From an uncultured Clostridia bacterium (lineage in GTDB: Bacteria > Bacillota > Clostridia > Christensenellales > Aristaeellaceae), in assembly GCA_934643535.1 (NCBI GenBank), contig CAKUCE010000076.1, forward strand, positions 1 through 11,440: 11,440 bases of DNA, written 5' to 3'. The position numbers were made by a program, and so were the translations under genes. The notes below the pieces were generated by a model. It was not told the DNA's origin and did not search any database. It saw nothing but the letters and a program-made list of their open reading frames with translations. Below are positions 1 to 7,354 of the stretch, piece by piece; position 1 is the stretch's first letter; every line of letters begins with the position of its first letter.

Positions 1-48
1 CAACTGCCGATGTTCCAGGCGCCTATGAGGCTGTAAAGCCGCAGATAG

Positions 49-117
49 TCTCCACAGCTGTTCCGCCATCCGGGCAGCGAATACCGCGGCGCGCCCTTTT
101 GGGCATGGAACTGCCGA
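49..117 (+). other. In-frame coding extension of the GH106-like gene, no start codon
   Basis: This frame is continuous with the hydrolase gene downstream and is open from just after a TAG at 46-48. It encodes residues ending in EYRGAPFWAWNCRL, which reads as the usual N-terminal signature of these large GH106-like enzymes (a PFW-WN motif just before the first helix of the barrel). No ATG, GTG or TTG occurs in frame between 49 and 117; only a CTG at 58 is present, without a ribosome binding site. The true N-terminus therefore lies in or before this stretch. Either a rare start codon is used, or a small insertion or deletion (real or a sequencing error) separates it from its start. A second in-frame stop (TAA 34-36) precedes it, after in-frame ATGs at 10 and 25. 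Confidence 0.6.
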
Positions 118-3102
118 TTGGAGAAGGAAGAGCTGCTCCGGCAGCTGGAAGTGTTGAAAAAAATGGGCTTGGGCGGCGCTCATATGCATGTGCGCACCGG
201 CATGGCCACGCCCTATCTGAGCGACGAGCATATGGCGCTGATCAAGGCCTGCGTGGAAAAATGCCGGGACGAGAAAATGCTGGCGTGGCTGTACGATGAG
301 GATCGTTGGCCTTCCGGCGCGGCGGGCGGTCTTCTGACGAAAGATCCTCAATATCGCGCCCGGCATCTGCTGCTGACCACGAAGCCCTATGGAGCGGGAA
401 AGGCGGAAGCGGGACTGGATTCGTCGGCCCGTTCCGCCCGCTCGGAAAACGGGACCCTGCTGGCCTGCTATGACGTGCGGCTGGATGAAAACGGCTGCCT
501 GACCGGGGCCAGACGAATCGCCGAAACAGGAAAAGCGGCGGGACGGAAATGGTACGCCTATCAGGAAACCGACCTTCCCAATCCGTGGTACAACAACCAG
601 ACCTACGCCAATACGCTGGACCCCGCCACGATGCAAAAATTTGTGGAAATCACCTACGAACGCTATCTGGAAACCGTCGGCGAGGACTTCGGCGGCGTGG
701 TTCCCGCCATTTTCACGGACGAGCCCCAATTCTCCCATAAGAGTGCGCTGGCCTTCGCCCGGGAGGAAAAGGATGTGTTCCTGCCGTGGACGGATGATCT
801 GCCGGATACCTTCCGGGCGGCTTATGGGGAAGAATTGCTGGATCATCTGCCGGAGCTGATCTGGGAACTGCCGGACGGGAAGGTTTCCCTGATTCGGTAT
901 CACTATCACGACCATATTGCCGAGCGCTTCGCGGAAGCCTTTGCCGATACCTGCGGCGGCTGGTGTCAGGAACACGGCCTGATGCTGACCGGTCACATGA
1001 TGGAAGAACCTACCCTGAAGAGCCAGACGGCGGCGCTGGGCGAAGCCATGCGTTCCTACCGCAGCTTCCAGCTGCCGGGTATCGACATGCTCTGCGGCTG
1101 GCGGGAGTTCACCACGGCCAAGCAGGCGCAGAGCGCGGTGCATCAGTACGGCCGCCCCGGCATGACCAGCGAGCTGTACGGCGTTACCGGCTGGGATTTT
1201 GATTTCCGGGGCCATAAGCTCCACGGCGACTGGCAGGCGGCGCTGGGCGTGACCGTCCGGGTGCAGCATCTGGCGTGGGTCTCCATGAAGGGCGAGGCCA
1301 AGCGGGATTATCCGGCGTCCATCCATTATCAGTCCCCCTGGTGGAAGGACTATGCCTATGTAGAGGATCATTTCGCCCGGCTGAATACGGCTCTGACCCG
1401 AGGCAAGCCGGTCGTCCGGGTGGGCGTGATTCATCCGGTGGAGAGCTACTGGCTCCATTGGGGGCCTGCCGAGCAGACCGACGGCGTCCGTCAGCAGATG
1501 GACGAACGGTTCCAGAGCCTGACCGACTGGCTGGTGAACGGCGGCGTGGACTTCGACTTCATCTGCGAATCTCTGCTGCCCTCCCAGTGCGAACAGGGCG
1601 GCGTACCCCTCAAGGTGGGGGAGATGGCCTATGACGCGGTGGTGGTTCCGGGCTGCGAAACGCTGCGCGCCACCACGCTGGAACGGCTGGAAGCATTCCG
1701 CAGGGCAGGCGGACGGCTGATCTTTTTGGGCGACGCACCCCGTTATGTGGATGCGAAGCCGGACGAACGAGGAAGCCGCCTGTACGAGCAGTCCCAGCGG
1801 GCGGAATTCAGCCGGGAAGCGCTGCTGAACGCGCTGGAACCCGTGCGGCTGATCGACATCCGCAGCGAGGACGGCGCAAGGACGGATAATCTGCTTCATC
1901 AGCTGCGGCAGGACGGCGACGGCCTGTGGCTGTTTCTGGCACATAGCCGGGAACCCTATAATAAAGACATTCCCATCTGCCAGAATATCCGCCTGACGGT
2001 GGCGGGAGCATACACGGCCCGTATTTATGATACGCTGACCGGCGAGATCCTTCCGGCGGATGCGGAGATCCAGGGGAACAGGACGGTGATCCGGGCGGCG
2101 CTGTATGACCATGACAGCCTGCTGCTGCGGCTGGATCACGAACCGGCGCTGCCTCGGCCCGTGGCCGAAGACGCCGCTGCCGTCCGGCAGGTGAGGGTGC
2201 CGTCGCTGGTGGATTATGTGCTGGATGAGCCTAACGTGCTTCTGCTGGATAAGGCGGAGGTCGCACTGGATCAGGGCGCTTACCGGCCCGAGGAAGAGCT
2301 GCTGCGGGCGGATAACGCTCTGCGGCTGGAACTGGGCTGGCCTCCGCGTATGGACGCAGTGGCGCAGCCGTGGACGGTGAAGGAAGAAAAGACGGAGCAT
2401 ACCGTGCGCCTGCGTTTTACCGTGCATTCAGAAATCATGGTGCCCGGCGCACGGCTGGCGCTGGAGGATGCGTCGCTGGCGAAGATTCGGGTGAACGGGA
2501 AATCGGTGCCGACCGGGCCTGAAGGCTGGTACACGGATAAGAGCATCGGGACGATCGCGCTGGGAACGCTGGAAGCCGGCGATACGGTCATCGAAGTGGA
2601 ATTGCCCTTCGGACGGCGCACCAATATCGAATGGTGCTACCTTCTGGGCGCTTTTGGCGTCCGCCTGCAGGGCGAAAGCCGCACGCTGACCGCTCTTCCG
2701 GAAAAGCTGGGCTTTGACGACGTTACCCGGCAGGGACTGCCCTATTACGGCGGCAACATCACCTACTGCATCCCCATTGAGACAGAAGCCGGAACGCTGA
2801 TCGTCGCGGCCCCTCATTATGACGGCACGGCCATTCGGGCGGCGCTGGACGGAGAACCGAAGGGATATCTGGTCTATGCCCCCTACCGGCTGACGCTGGG
2901 CAAGGTGGATCAGGGCCTTCACCGGCTGGAGCTGACCCTGCTGGGCAATCGGCAGAACGCTTTCGGCCCGGTGCATCTGGCGGATGAAAAAGAAAAGTGG
3001 ATCGGCCCGAACGCATGGCGCAGCGAGGGCACGCGCTGGACGGAGAGCTACCGCCTGAAACGGCTGGGGATCCGCAGCCGTCCGGAGGCGGAGATCCGGT
3101 AA
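118..3102 (+). CDS. GH106-like (alpha-L-rhamnosidase-like) glycoside hydrolase, 5' end uncertain
   Basis: A large glycosidase of about 994 residues counted from TTG 118, the first standard start codon. That codon has no ribosome binding site, and conserved sequence continues upstream, so it is probably not the real start. The N-terminal part (to about residue 420) looks like a catalytic barrel. It has the YDEDRWPSG motif (292-318) typical of GH106-like proteins, an FTDEP motif (Glu202), a GHMMEEP motif and a TSELYG motif (Glu352); these glutamates are candidate catalytic or metal-binding residues. A Rossmann-like segment follows (VGVIHPVESYW near residue 437, then YDAVVVPGCETL near 505). The C-terminal third is beta-rich, with a GH2-like sugar-binding fold around residues 720-880 (IRVNGKSVP) and a conserved GPNAWRSEG segment near the end. 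There is no signal peptide in the visible frame, so a cytoplasmic enzyme is likely. The family is recognised from motifs; removal of rhamnose is inferred and related clades may have other specificities. The gap to the next gene is 104 bases and contains a promoter. Confidence 0.72.
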   Translation: MEKEELLRQLEVLKKMGLGGAHMHVRTGMATPYLSDEHMALIKACVEKCRDEKMLAWLYDEDRWPSGAAGGLLTKDPQYRARHLLLTTKPYGAGKAEAGLDSSARSARSENGTLLACYDVRLDENGCLTGARRIAETGKAAGRKWYAYQETDLPNPWYNNQTYANTLDPATMQKFVEITYERYLETVGEDFGGVVPAIFTDEPQFSHKSALAFAREEKDVFLPWTDDLPDTFRAAYGEELLDHLPELIWELPDGKVSLIRYHYHDHIAERFAEAFADTCGGWCQEHGLMLTGHMMEEPTLKSQTAALGEAMRSYRSFQLPGIDMLCGWREFTTAKQAQSAVHQYGRPGMTSELYGVTGWDFDFRGHKLHGDWQAALGVTVRVQHLAWVSMKGEAKRDYPASIHYQSPWWKDYAYVEDHFARLNTALTRGKPVVRVGVIHPVESYWLHWGPAEQTDGVRQQMDERFQSLTDWLVNGGVDFDFICESLLPSQCEQGGVPLKVGEMAYDAVVVPGCETLRATTLERLEAFRRAGGRLIFLGDAPRYVDAKPDERGSRLYEQSQRAEFSREALLNALEPVRLIDIRSEDGARTDNLLHQLRQDGDGLWLFLAHSREPYNKDIPICQNIRLTVAGAYTARIYDTLTGEILPADAEIQGNRTVIRAALYDHDSLLLRLDHEPALPRPVAEDAAAVRQVRVPSLVDYVLDEPNVLLLDKAEVALDQGAYRPEEELLRADNALRLELGWPPRMDAVAQPWTVKEEKTEHTVRLRFTVHSEIMVPGARLALEDASLAKIRVNGKSVPTGPEGWYTDKSIGTIALGTLEAGDTVIEVELPFGRRTNIEWCYLLGAFGVRLQGESRTLTALPEKLGFDDVTRQGLPYYGGNITYCIPIETEAGTLIVAAPHYDGTAIRAALDGEPKGYLVYAPYRLTLGKVDQGLHRLELTLLGNRQNAFGPVHLADEKEKWIGPNAWRSEGTRWTESYRLKRLGIRSRPEAEIR

Positions 3103-3119
3103 TCAAACAGGACAAAAAG

Positions 3120-3189
3120 AGGGCCTTGCCTTTCGAGTTCCGTTTCCTTATAATAGGGACAGAATTCCAAGACAGGGCCTTTGCCCTTT
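3120..3189 (+). repeat. Imperfect direct repeats around the promoter, second copy palindromic
   Basis: AGGGCCTTGCCTTT (3120-3133) recurs as AGGGCCTTTGCCCTTT (3174-3189), 54 bases later, with two single-base insertions. The first copy overlaps the -35 box and the second lies in the expected 5' leader. The second copy also contains a perfect inverted repeat, AGGGC-CTTT-GCCCT (3174-3187). Repeats with one copy on the -35 box and one after the start point are a common operator arrangement. Function is inferred and no regulator can be assigned. Confidence 0.35.
3126..3154 (+). promoter_or_regulatory. Sigma-A promoter for the first GH2 gene
   Basis: A -35 box TTGCCT (3126-3131) and a perfect -10 box TATAAT (3149-3154) are separated by exactly 17 bases. 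Transcription would begin near 3161, giving a leader of about 46 bases before the ATG at 3207. It lies in the short gap after the GH106-like gene, so the GH2 gene can be expressed separately from it. This is the best promoter match in the window. Confidence 0.8.
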
Positions 3190-3206
3190 ACAAAGGAGCG
3201 GCAAGT

Positions 3207-4931
3207 ATGAATTCGATTCCCCGCAGTGAACATCCCAAGCCTCAATTCCGGCGCGACAGCTGGATGAATCTGAACGGCCAGTGGGCCTTTGAAATCGACA
3301 ATGGACGAAGCGGCAAGGCCCGCGGCCTGAACGCCATGGACGCGCAGCTTTCCGGCCGGATCATTGTGCCGTTCTGCCCCCAGAGCGAGCTTTCCGGCGT
3401 GAATCATAAGGACTTTCTTTCCGGCGTGTGGTATCGCCGCACCTTTGAACTGACGAAGGAGCAGCTTTCCGGTCAGGTTGTGCTGCATTTCGGCGCGGTG
3501 GACTATCGCTGCGAGGCTTTTGTCAACGGCGTCAGCGTGGGAACCCACACCGGCGGCTATGTTTCCTTCTGCTTTGACGTGACCGGGGCCGTCCATGAGG
3601 GCGAAAACGTCGTTACCGTCTACGCGGAGGACGACGAGCGGGATCCGCTGATCCCCCGGGGCAAGCAGAGCGAGCTGTTTTATTCTCACGGCTGCGACTA
3701 CACCCGCACCACCGGCATCTGGCAGACGGTGTGGCTGGAATTTCTGCCGGAGACCCATATCGAAAAGATCAGGATTTTCCCCAACGTGGAGACCGGCTCC
3801 TTTGACGTGGAGGCTCTGCTGAAGGGCGCGGGCACTTTGGCGGTGGAAGCCTCCTACGAGGGGCGTCCCATGGGCGCGGTCAGCGTGAACGCGGACGGCG
3901 GACTGGTACGGCTGCATCTGCCCCTTCAGGAGACCCACCTGTGGGAGCTGGGCTGCGGCCGTCTGTACGACCTGAAGCTCACCTACGGCGCGGATACCGT
4001 GCAAAGCTATGCGGGCCTGCGCAGCGTTCGTCTGGACGGCTACCGTTTTCTGCTGAACGGAAAGTCCGTGTTCCAGCGCACCGTTCTGGATCAGGGTTTC
4101 TATCCCGACGGCATTTACACCGCGCCCAGCGATCAGGCGCTGGAAAACGACATCCATCTTTCCATGGCCTGCGGCTTTAACGGCGCGCGCCTGCATGAAA
4201 AGATTTTTGAGGAACGTTTCCTGTACCACTGCGACCGGCTGGGCTACATGGTGTGGGGCGAGTTCCCCAACTGGGGCCTGGACGTGACCCGGCCCGATGC
4301 GGTCTACAGTGTGCTGCCCGAGTGGCTGGAAGAGGTGGAGCGGGATTTCAACCATCCTGCGCTGATCGGCTGGTGCCCCTTCAATGAGACGTGGGACCGG
4401 GATCACCGCAAGCAGGACGACAACGTACTGCGCGCCGTATATCTGGCCACTAAGAGCGCCGACCCCACCCGCCCCTGCATCGACACCAGCGGCAACTATC
4501 ACGTGGTCACGGATATTTACGACGTTCACGATTATGAGCAGAACGTGGAGGTTTTCAAGAACCATTACGACGAGCTGGCCAACGGCGGCGAATTGTGGGA
4601 TCAGGTCAACCATCGCGGCACCGGCGTGCGTCAGCAGTACGACGGCAAGCTGCCCGTGTTCATCAGCGAATACGGCGGCATCGGCTGGACGAAGGAAGAA
4701 AAGGCGTGGGGATACGGCAATATGCCCAAGTCGGAGGAAGAGTTCATCGAGCGTTTCCGCGGCCTGACCAGCGCCATCCTGGATAACCCCCGCATCATGG
4801 GCCTGTGCTATACCCAGCTGACCAACGTGGAGCAGGAGCAGAACGGCCTGTATACCTACGACCGCCAGCCGAAATTCGATGTGAATATTTTCCGGGAGGT
4901 CCTCACGAAAAAAGCCGCGATTGAGGACTGA
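3207..4931 (+). CDS. Glycoside hydrolase family 2 enzyme, short form
   Basis: A 574-residue GH2 enzyme cleaving a beta-linked sugar (beta-galactosidase, beta-glucuronidase or similar; the exact sugar cannot be told). ATG 3207 is chosen because AAAGGAG (3192-3198) lies 8 bases upstream and the protein then opens with HPKPQFRRDSWMNLNGQW, the usual start of this family. Order of domains: sugar-binding jelly roll (about 1-175), immunoglobulin-like sandwich (about 180-275), catalytic barrel (about 280-565). The acid/base is Glu394 in WCPFNETWD and the nucleophile is Glu488 in FISEYGG, so the active site appears complete. A WGEFPNWG motif also fits. There are no extra C-terminal domains, so it is much shorter than LacZ-type enzymes. 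No signal peptide is seen, so it is cytoplasmic. It has its own promoter and ends 12 bases before a strong terminator, so it is probably a single-gene transcript. Confidence 0.92.
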   Translation: MNSIPRSEHPKPQFRRDSWMNLNGQWAFEIDNGRSGKARGLNAMDAQLSGRIIVPFCPQSELSGVNHKDFLSGVWYRRTFELTKEQLSGQVVLHFGAVDYRCEAFVNGVSVGTHTGGYVSFCFDVTGAVHEGENVVTVYAEDDERDPLIPRGKQSELFYSHGCDYTRTTGIWQTVWLEFLPETHIEKIRIFPNVETGSFDVEALLKGAGTLAVEASYEGRPMGAVSVNADGGLVRLHLPLQETHLWELGCGRLYDLKLTYGADTVQSYAGLRSVRLDGYRFLLNGKSVFQRTVLDQGFYPDGIYTAPSDQALENDIHLSMACGFNGARLHEKIFEERFLYHCDRLGYMVWGEFPNWGLDVTRPDAVYSVLPEWLEEVERDFNHPALIGWCPFNETWDRDHRKQDDNVLRAVYLATKSADPTRPCIDTSGNYHVVTDIYDVHDYEQNVEVFKNHYDELANGGELWDQVNHRGTGVRQQYDGKLPVFISEYGGIGWTKEEKAWGYGNMPKSEEEFIERFRGLTSAILDNPRIMGLCYTQLTNVEQEQNGLYTYDRQPKFDVNIFREVLTKKAAIED

Positions 4932-4943
4932 CGAAGCAAGCGG

Positions 4944-4971
4944 GCGGCATGCCGAAAGGCATGCCGCTTTT
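4944..4971 (+). terminator. Rho-independent terminator after the first GH2 gene
   Basis: A perfect 10-base stem, GCGGCATGCC (4944-4953) with GGCATGCCGC (4958-4967), closes a GAAA tetraloop and is followed by TTTT and then TGCCGTATTTT. It begins 12 bases after the TGA of the GH2 gene and ends before the AraC-type gene, so it separates the two transcripts. Confidence 0.9.
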
Positions 4972-5009
4972 GCCGTATTTTCCTATCATAAAGAACGGGA
5001 GAGAAGAAC

Positions 5010-6017
5010 GTGCGGTCACTGGCGGAACATTTTCGAACCCCCACGCCCGAGGAGGAACGGCTGCTTCGGGGCGAAAAGCTGGATATGAGCCTGTACCGTC
5101 CCGCGTCCGACGAGGCTTTTTCCGTCAAAAGCCTGCTGCCGGTCGATCAGGCCATCATGATCCGGCAGCATACCCGCTTCTGCGCCTTTCCGTGGCACCG
5201 GCATGATTATGTGGAGGTCATGTTCGTCCTGTCGGGCAGCGTGACCCACCATCTGGAAAACGGCGAGGAAATTCGGCTGGGGGAAGGAGAGCTTCTTTTC
5301 ATGAACCGCTTCGTCCGCCATTCCATCGAGCCTTGCGGGATGGATGACATCGCCGTGAATTTCATCGTGCAGCCGGAATTTTTTGATTTTGCGCTGGAAA
5401 TGGTGGGGCCGGAAAACGCGCTGGGCCGCTTCCTGCTGGATGCGCTGCGCACAGGGGAAAGCGGCGTGCCCTATCTGTATTTCCGCATCCGGGAGTGCCG
5501 AAGCGTGCAGTCCCTTCTGGAAAGCATGATCGAGGGCTTTCTGGAAGCGCCGGAGGGCTCGCAGAAGCTGCGTCGGCTGGAAATGGGGCTTTTATTCGTG
5601 CATCTGCTGGGCCTGAGCGACCACATGCAGCTTTCCGCCGATATGGCTCGTTGGAATAATGTGGTGGTGGAGCTGCTGAACGAGGTGCATCGAAATTACC
5701 GCAGCTTTGAGCTCAAAGCCATTGCCAGCCGTTACCATACGTCCTCCTCCTATCTGAGCAGGCTGGTTCGGGAAAGCACCGGCCAAAGCCTGACGGAGCT
5801 TTTGTGGCGGCGACGCATGGAGAAGGCGGCGCAGCTGCTTCGGGATACCGATTTGTCCATTTTGGCGGTCAGTCAGAGCGTGGGGTATGAAAACAGCAGC
5901 TTTTTTTATCGCCTGTTTGAGCGGCGCTACGGAATGTCGCCGAAGGAATACCGACGCATGCAGCGGGGCGGAAAGGAGAAAAACGGCCATGACACAATCG
6001 ACCGGAGCCGTGGATGA
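5010..6017 (+). CDS. AraC-family transcriptional regulator with N-terminal cupin domain
   Basis: A 335-residue DNA-binding regulator. The N-terminal half is a cupin-type sensor domain (about residues 40-135) with the FPWHRHDYVEV motif expected of sugar-responsive members. The C-terminal 100 residues carry two helix-turn-helix motifs (about 233-258 and 283-317), ending in the family signature GYENSSFFYRLFERRYGMSP. GTG 5010 is chosen for its purine-rich upstream sequence (GGGAGAGAAG) and for giving a full-length protein; no nearby ATG does as well. A -10-like TATCAT lies at 4984-4989, but no good -35 pairs with it because the terminator stem occupies that place. Its last 29 bases overlap the start of the next gene. 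It probably controls the surrounding sugar genes in response to an imported sugar; this follows from position and family and is not shown directly. Confidence 0.92.
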   Translation: MRSLAEHFRTPTPEEERLLRGEKLDMSLYRPASDEAFSVKSLLPVDQAIMIRQHTRFCAFPWHRHDYVEVMFVLSGSVTHHLENGEEIRLGEGELLFMNRFVRHSIEPCGMDDIAVNFIVQPEFFDFALEMVGPENALGRFLLDALRTGESGVPYLYFRIRECRSVQSLLESMIEGFLEAPEGSQKLRRLEMGLLFVHLLGLSDHMQLSADMARWNNVVVELLNEVHRNYRSFELKAIASRYHTSSSYLSRLVRESTGQSLTELLWRRRMEKAAQLLRDTDLSILAVSQSVGYENSSFFYRLFERRYGMSPKEYRRMQRGGKEKNGHDTIDRSRG

Positions 6018-6792
6018 ACGGCTGGCGCTGGAAACAGCCATGGACGCGGGCCATATTCTGTTGGAAAACGGCGCGGAAATTTTCCGGGTGGAAGAAACCA
6101 TGGATCGCATCTGCCGGTATTTCGGCGTGGAGCGGCGGGATTTTTTCGTTCTGAGCAACGGCATCTTCACCACCGGCGGGCAGGAGCGGGGCGAAAACGC
6201 CCAGCCCTTCGCGCAGGTGAAGCACATTCCCGTCCGGGCCGCCCAGCTCAACAAGGTGGTGGCGGTCAACCAGCTTTCCCGGGATATTGAGAAGGGCCGA
6301 TACACGCTGGAAGAAGTGCGGCAACGGCTGGAAGAGATCCGCACTCTGCCGCCCAAGCCCAAGGGGGCGCAGATCGCCGCATGCGGCGTGGGCGCGGCCT
6401 GCTTCTGCTATCTCTTCGGCGGAAGTTTGCGGGATGCGCTGGCGGCGCTGGCCGTGGGTCTGCTGCTGGAGATCTTTATTCTGTGGGTCGGCGTGCCCCA
6501 TCTGAGCCGGATCATCGGCAATATCTGCTGCGGCGCGCTGATTACCGTGCTGTGCCTGTGCCTGCGGGGTCTTGGGCTGGGCGATAATCTGAGCCATATG
6601 ATGATCGGCTCCATTATTCCGCTGATCCCCGGGGTGCCCTTTACCAACGGCATCCGAGATCTGGTGGACGGAGACTATATCGCCGGGTCGGTGCGCCTGC
6701 TGGACGCCATGCTGGCCGTGCTGTGCGTGGCCATCGGCGTGGGCGTGATCTTCATCGCCTATCACCGGCTCTGGGGAGGTGCTATCCTGTGA
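5989..6792 (+). CDS. ThrE/YjjP-type exporter, large subunit (DUF1212)
   Basis: A 267-residue membrane protein, the N-terminal-type half of a split threonine/serine exporter (ThrE) family transporter. ATG 5989 is chosen for AAAGGAG at 5972-5978, 10 bases upstream; it lies inside the AraC-type gene with a 29-base overlap. The first 125 residues are soluble and match the DUF1212 domain (AGHILLENGAEIFRVEETM and VLSNGIFTT are characteristic). About five membrane segments follow, with the conserved PGVPFTNGIRDLVDGD motif at residues 214-229. In this family ThrE of Corynebacterium exports threonine and serine, and the E. coli YjjP-YjjB pair has been linked to succinate export, so the substrate here is open. 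It needs the small subunit encoded next to it. Its overlap with the AraC-type gene suggests they are transcribed and translated together. Confidence 0.88.
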   Translation: MTQSTGAVDERLALETAMDAGHILLENGAEIFRVEETMDRICRYFGVERRDFFVLSNGIFTTGGQERGENAQPFAQVKHIPVRAAQLNKVVAVNQLSRDIEKGRYTLEEVRQRLEEIRTLPPKPKGAQIAACGVGAACFCYLFGGSLRDALAALAVGLLLEIFILWVGVPHLSRIIGNICCGALITVLCLCLRGLGLGDNLSHMMIGSIIPLIPGVPFTNGIRDLVDGDYIAGSVRLLDAMLAVLCVAIGVGVIFIAYHRLWGGAIL

Positions 6793-7226
6793 TTGCGCAG
6801 GTTTTGGCGGCGGCCGTGGGCACGGTGGCCTTTGCGCTGCTCTTTGGCGTGCCTCGCAAATTCTATTTCTACTGCGGCCTCGTAGGCGGGGCCGGCTGGC
6901 TGATCTATGCTTTTTTGATGCAGCGGCTTTCCGCCACGGAAACCGAAGCCGTCTTCTTCGCCACGCTGGGCGTGATTCTTCTGTGCCGCGTGTTTGCCGT
7001 GCGGGAGGAATGTCCGGTGACGGTTTTCCTTATTGCGGGCATTTTTCCGCTGGTGCCCGGGACCCGCATTTACTGGACGGCCTATTACGCCGTGACCGAT
7101 CAGCTGGCGCTGGCCCAGCAGAACGGCTTTGCCGCCCTGAAGGACGCGCTGGCCATCGTACTGGGCATCGTGGTGATTTTTGAGCTGCCCAACCGGCTGT
7201 TCCGTCTGCTGGCCCGGCGAAAATAG
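6789..7226 (+). CDS. ThrE/YjjB-type exporter, small subunit (DUF3815)
   Basis: A 145-residue, almost entirely hydrophobic protein with about four or five membrane segments, matching the C-terminal half of ThrE that is a separate gene (YjjB, DUF3815) in many bacteria. GTG 6789 is chosen because it overlaps the stop of the preceding gene in GTGA (6789-6792), has GGGGAGG (6773-6779) 9 bases upstream, and gives the normal family length. The FPLVPGTRIYW segment (Pro90-Gly91) is the counterpart of the PG motif in the large subunit. The four-base overlap points to translational coupling and a stable two-protein complex. The next gene starts 128 bases later and no convincing terminator lies between; a four-base AGCG/CGCT stem just after the stop is too weak. 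Confidence 0.87.
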   Translation: MIAQVLAAAVGTVAFALLFGVPRKFYFYCGLVGGAGWLIYAFLMQRLSATETEAVFFATLGVILLCRVFAVREECPVTVFLIAGIFPLVPGTRIYWTAYYAVTDQLALAQQNGFAALKDALAIVLGIVVIFELPNRLFRLLARRK

Positions 7227-7318
7227 CGCCCTGATCGCTTTTGTCCCCTGAAGCTCAAATTTGGCTACCCCTCCGTCAAAAAATGTCCCTTGTATTTTGT
7301 CTTTTCTTATGGTACGTT

Positions 7319-7332
7319 GGGAACAAATTCCC
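7319..7332 (+). repeat. Inverted repeat in the leader of the second GH2 gene
   Basis: GGGAA-CAAA-TTCCC is a perfect 5-base inverted repeat with a 4-base spacer, just upstream of the ribosome binding site. A weak -10-like TATGGT lies at 7308-7313 without a good -35, so the repeat could sit at a transcription start and act as an operator. The arrangement resembles AGGGC-CTTT-GCCCT in the leader of the first GH2 gene, though the arms differ. The rest of 7227-7318 is T-rich with an 8-base palindrome CAAATTTG (7256-7263) and holds no gene. Confidence 0.25.
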
Positions 7333-7337
7333 CGCAC

Positions 7338-7344
7338 AAGGAGG
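7338..7344 (+). promoter_or_regulatory. Ribosome binding site fixing the start of the second GH2 gene
   Basis: AAGGAGG lies 10 bases before ATG 7355. It rules out the longer reading of this frame that begins at a TTG at 7241, which would put non-coding leader sequence into the protein. Confidence 0.85.
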
Positions 7345-7354
7345 AAAAGAGAAA

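Noticed and set aside
1..72. Possible end of a reverse-strand gene at the left edge
   Set aside because: The reverse frame reads without a stop, but it continues into the hydrolase gene as low-complexity Ser/Pro sequence, so it is a shadow.
3048..4613. Antisense open frame of about 521 codons across the first GH2 gene
   Set aside because: It lies opposite a gene with intact catalytic motifs, has no ribosome binding site or recognisable domain, and its composition is that of a mirrored GC-rich codon pattern.
7225..7239. Possible terminator after the exporter genes (AGCG/CGCT stem then TTTT)
   Set aside because: A four-base stem with a seven-base loop overlapping the stop codon is too weak to claim.
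7290..7313. Promoter TTGTAT / TATGGT before the second GH2 gene
   Set aside because: The spacer is only 12 bases and the -10 matches four of six positions; no -35 at 16-18 bases fits.
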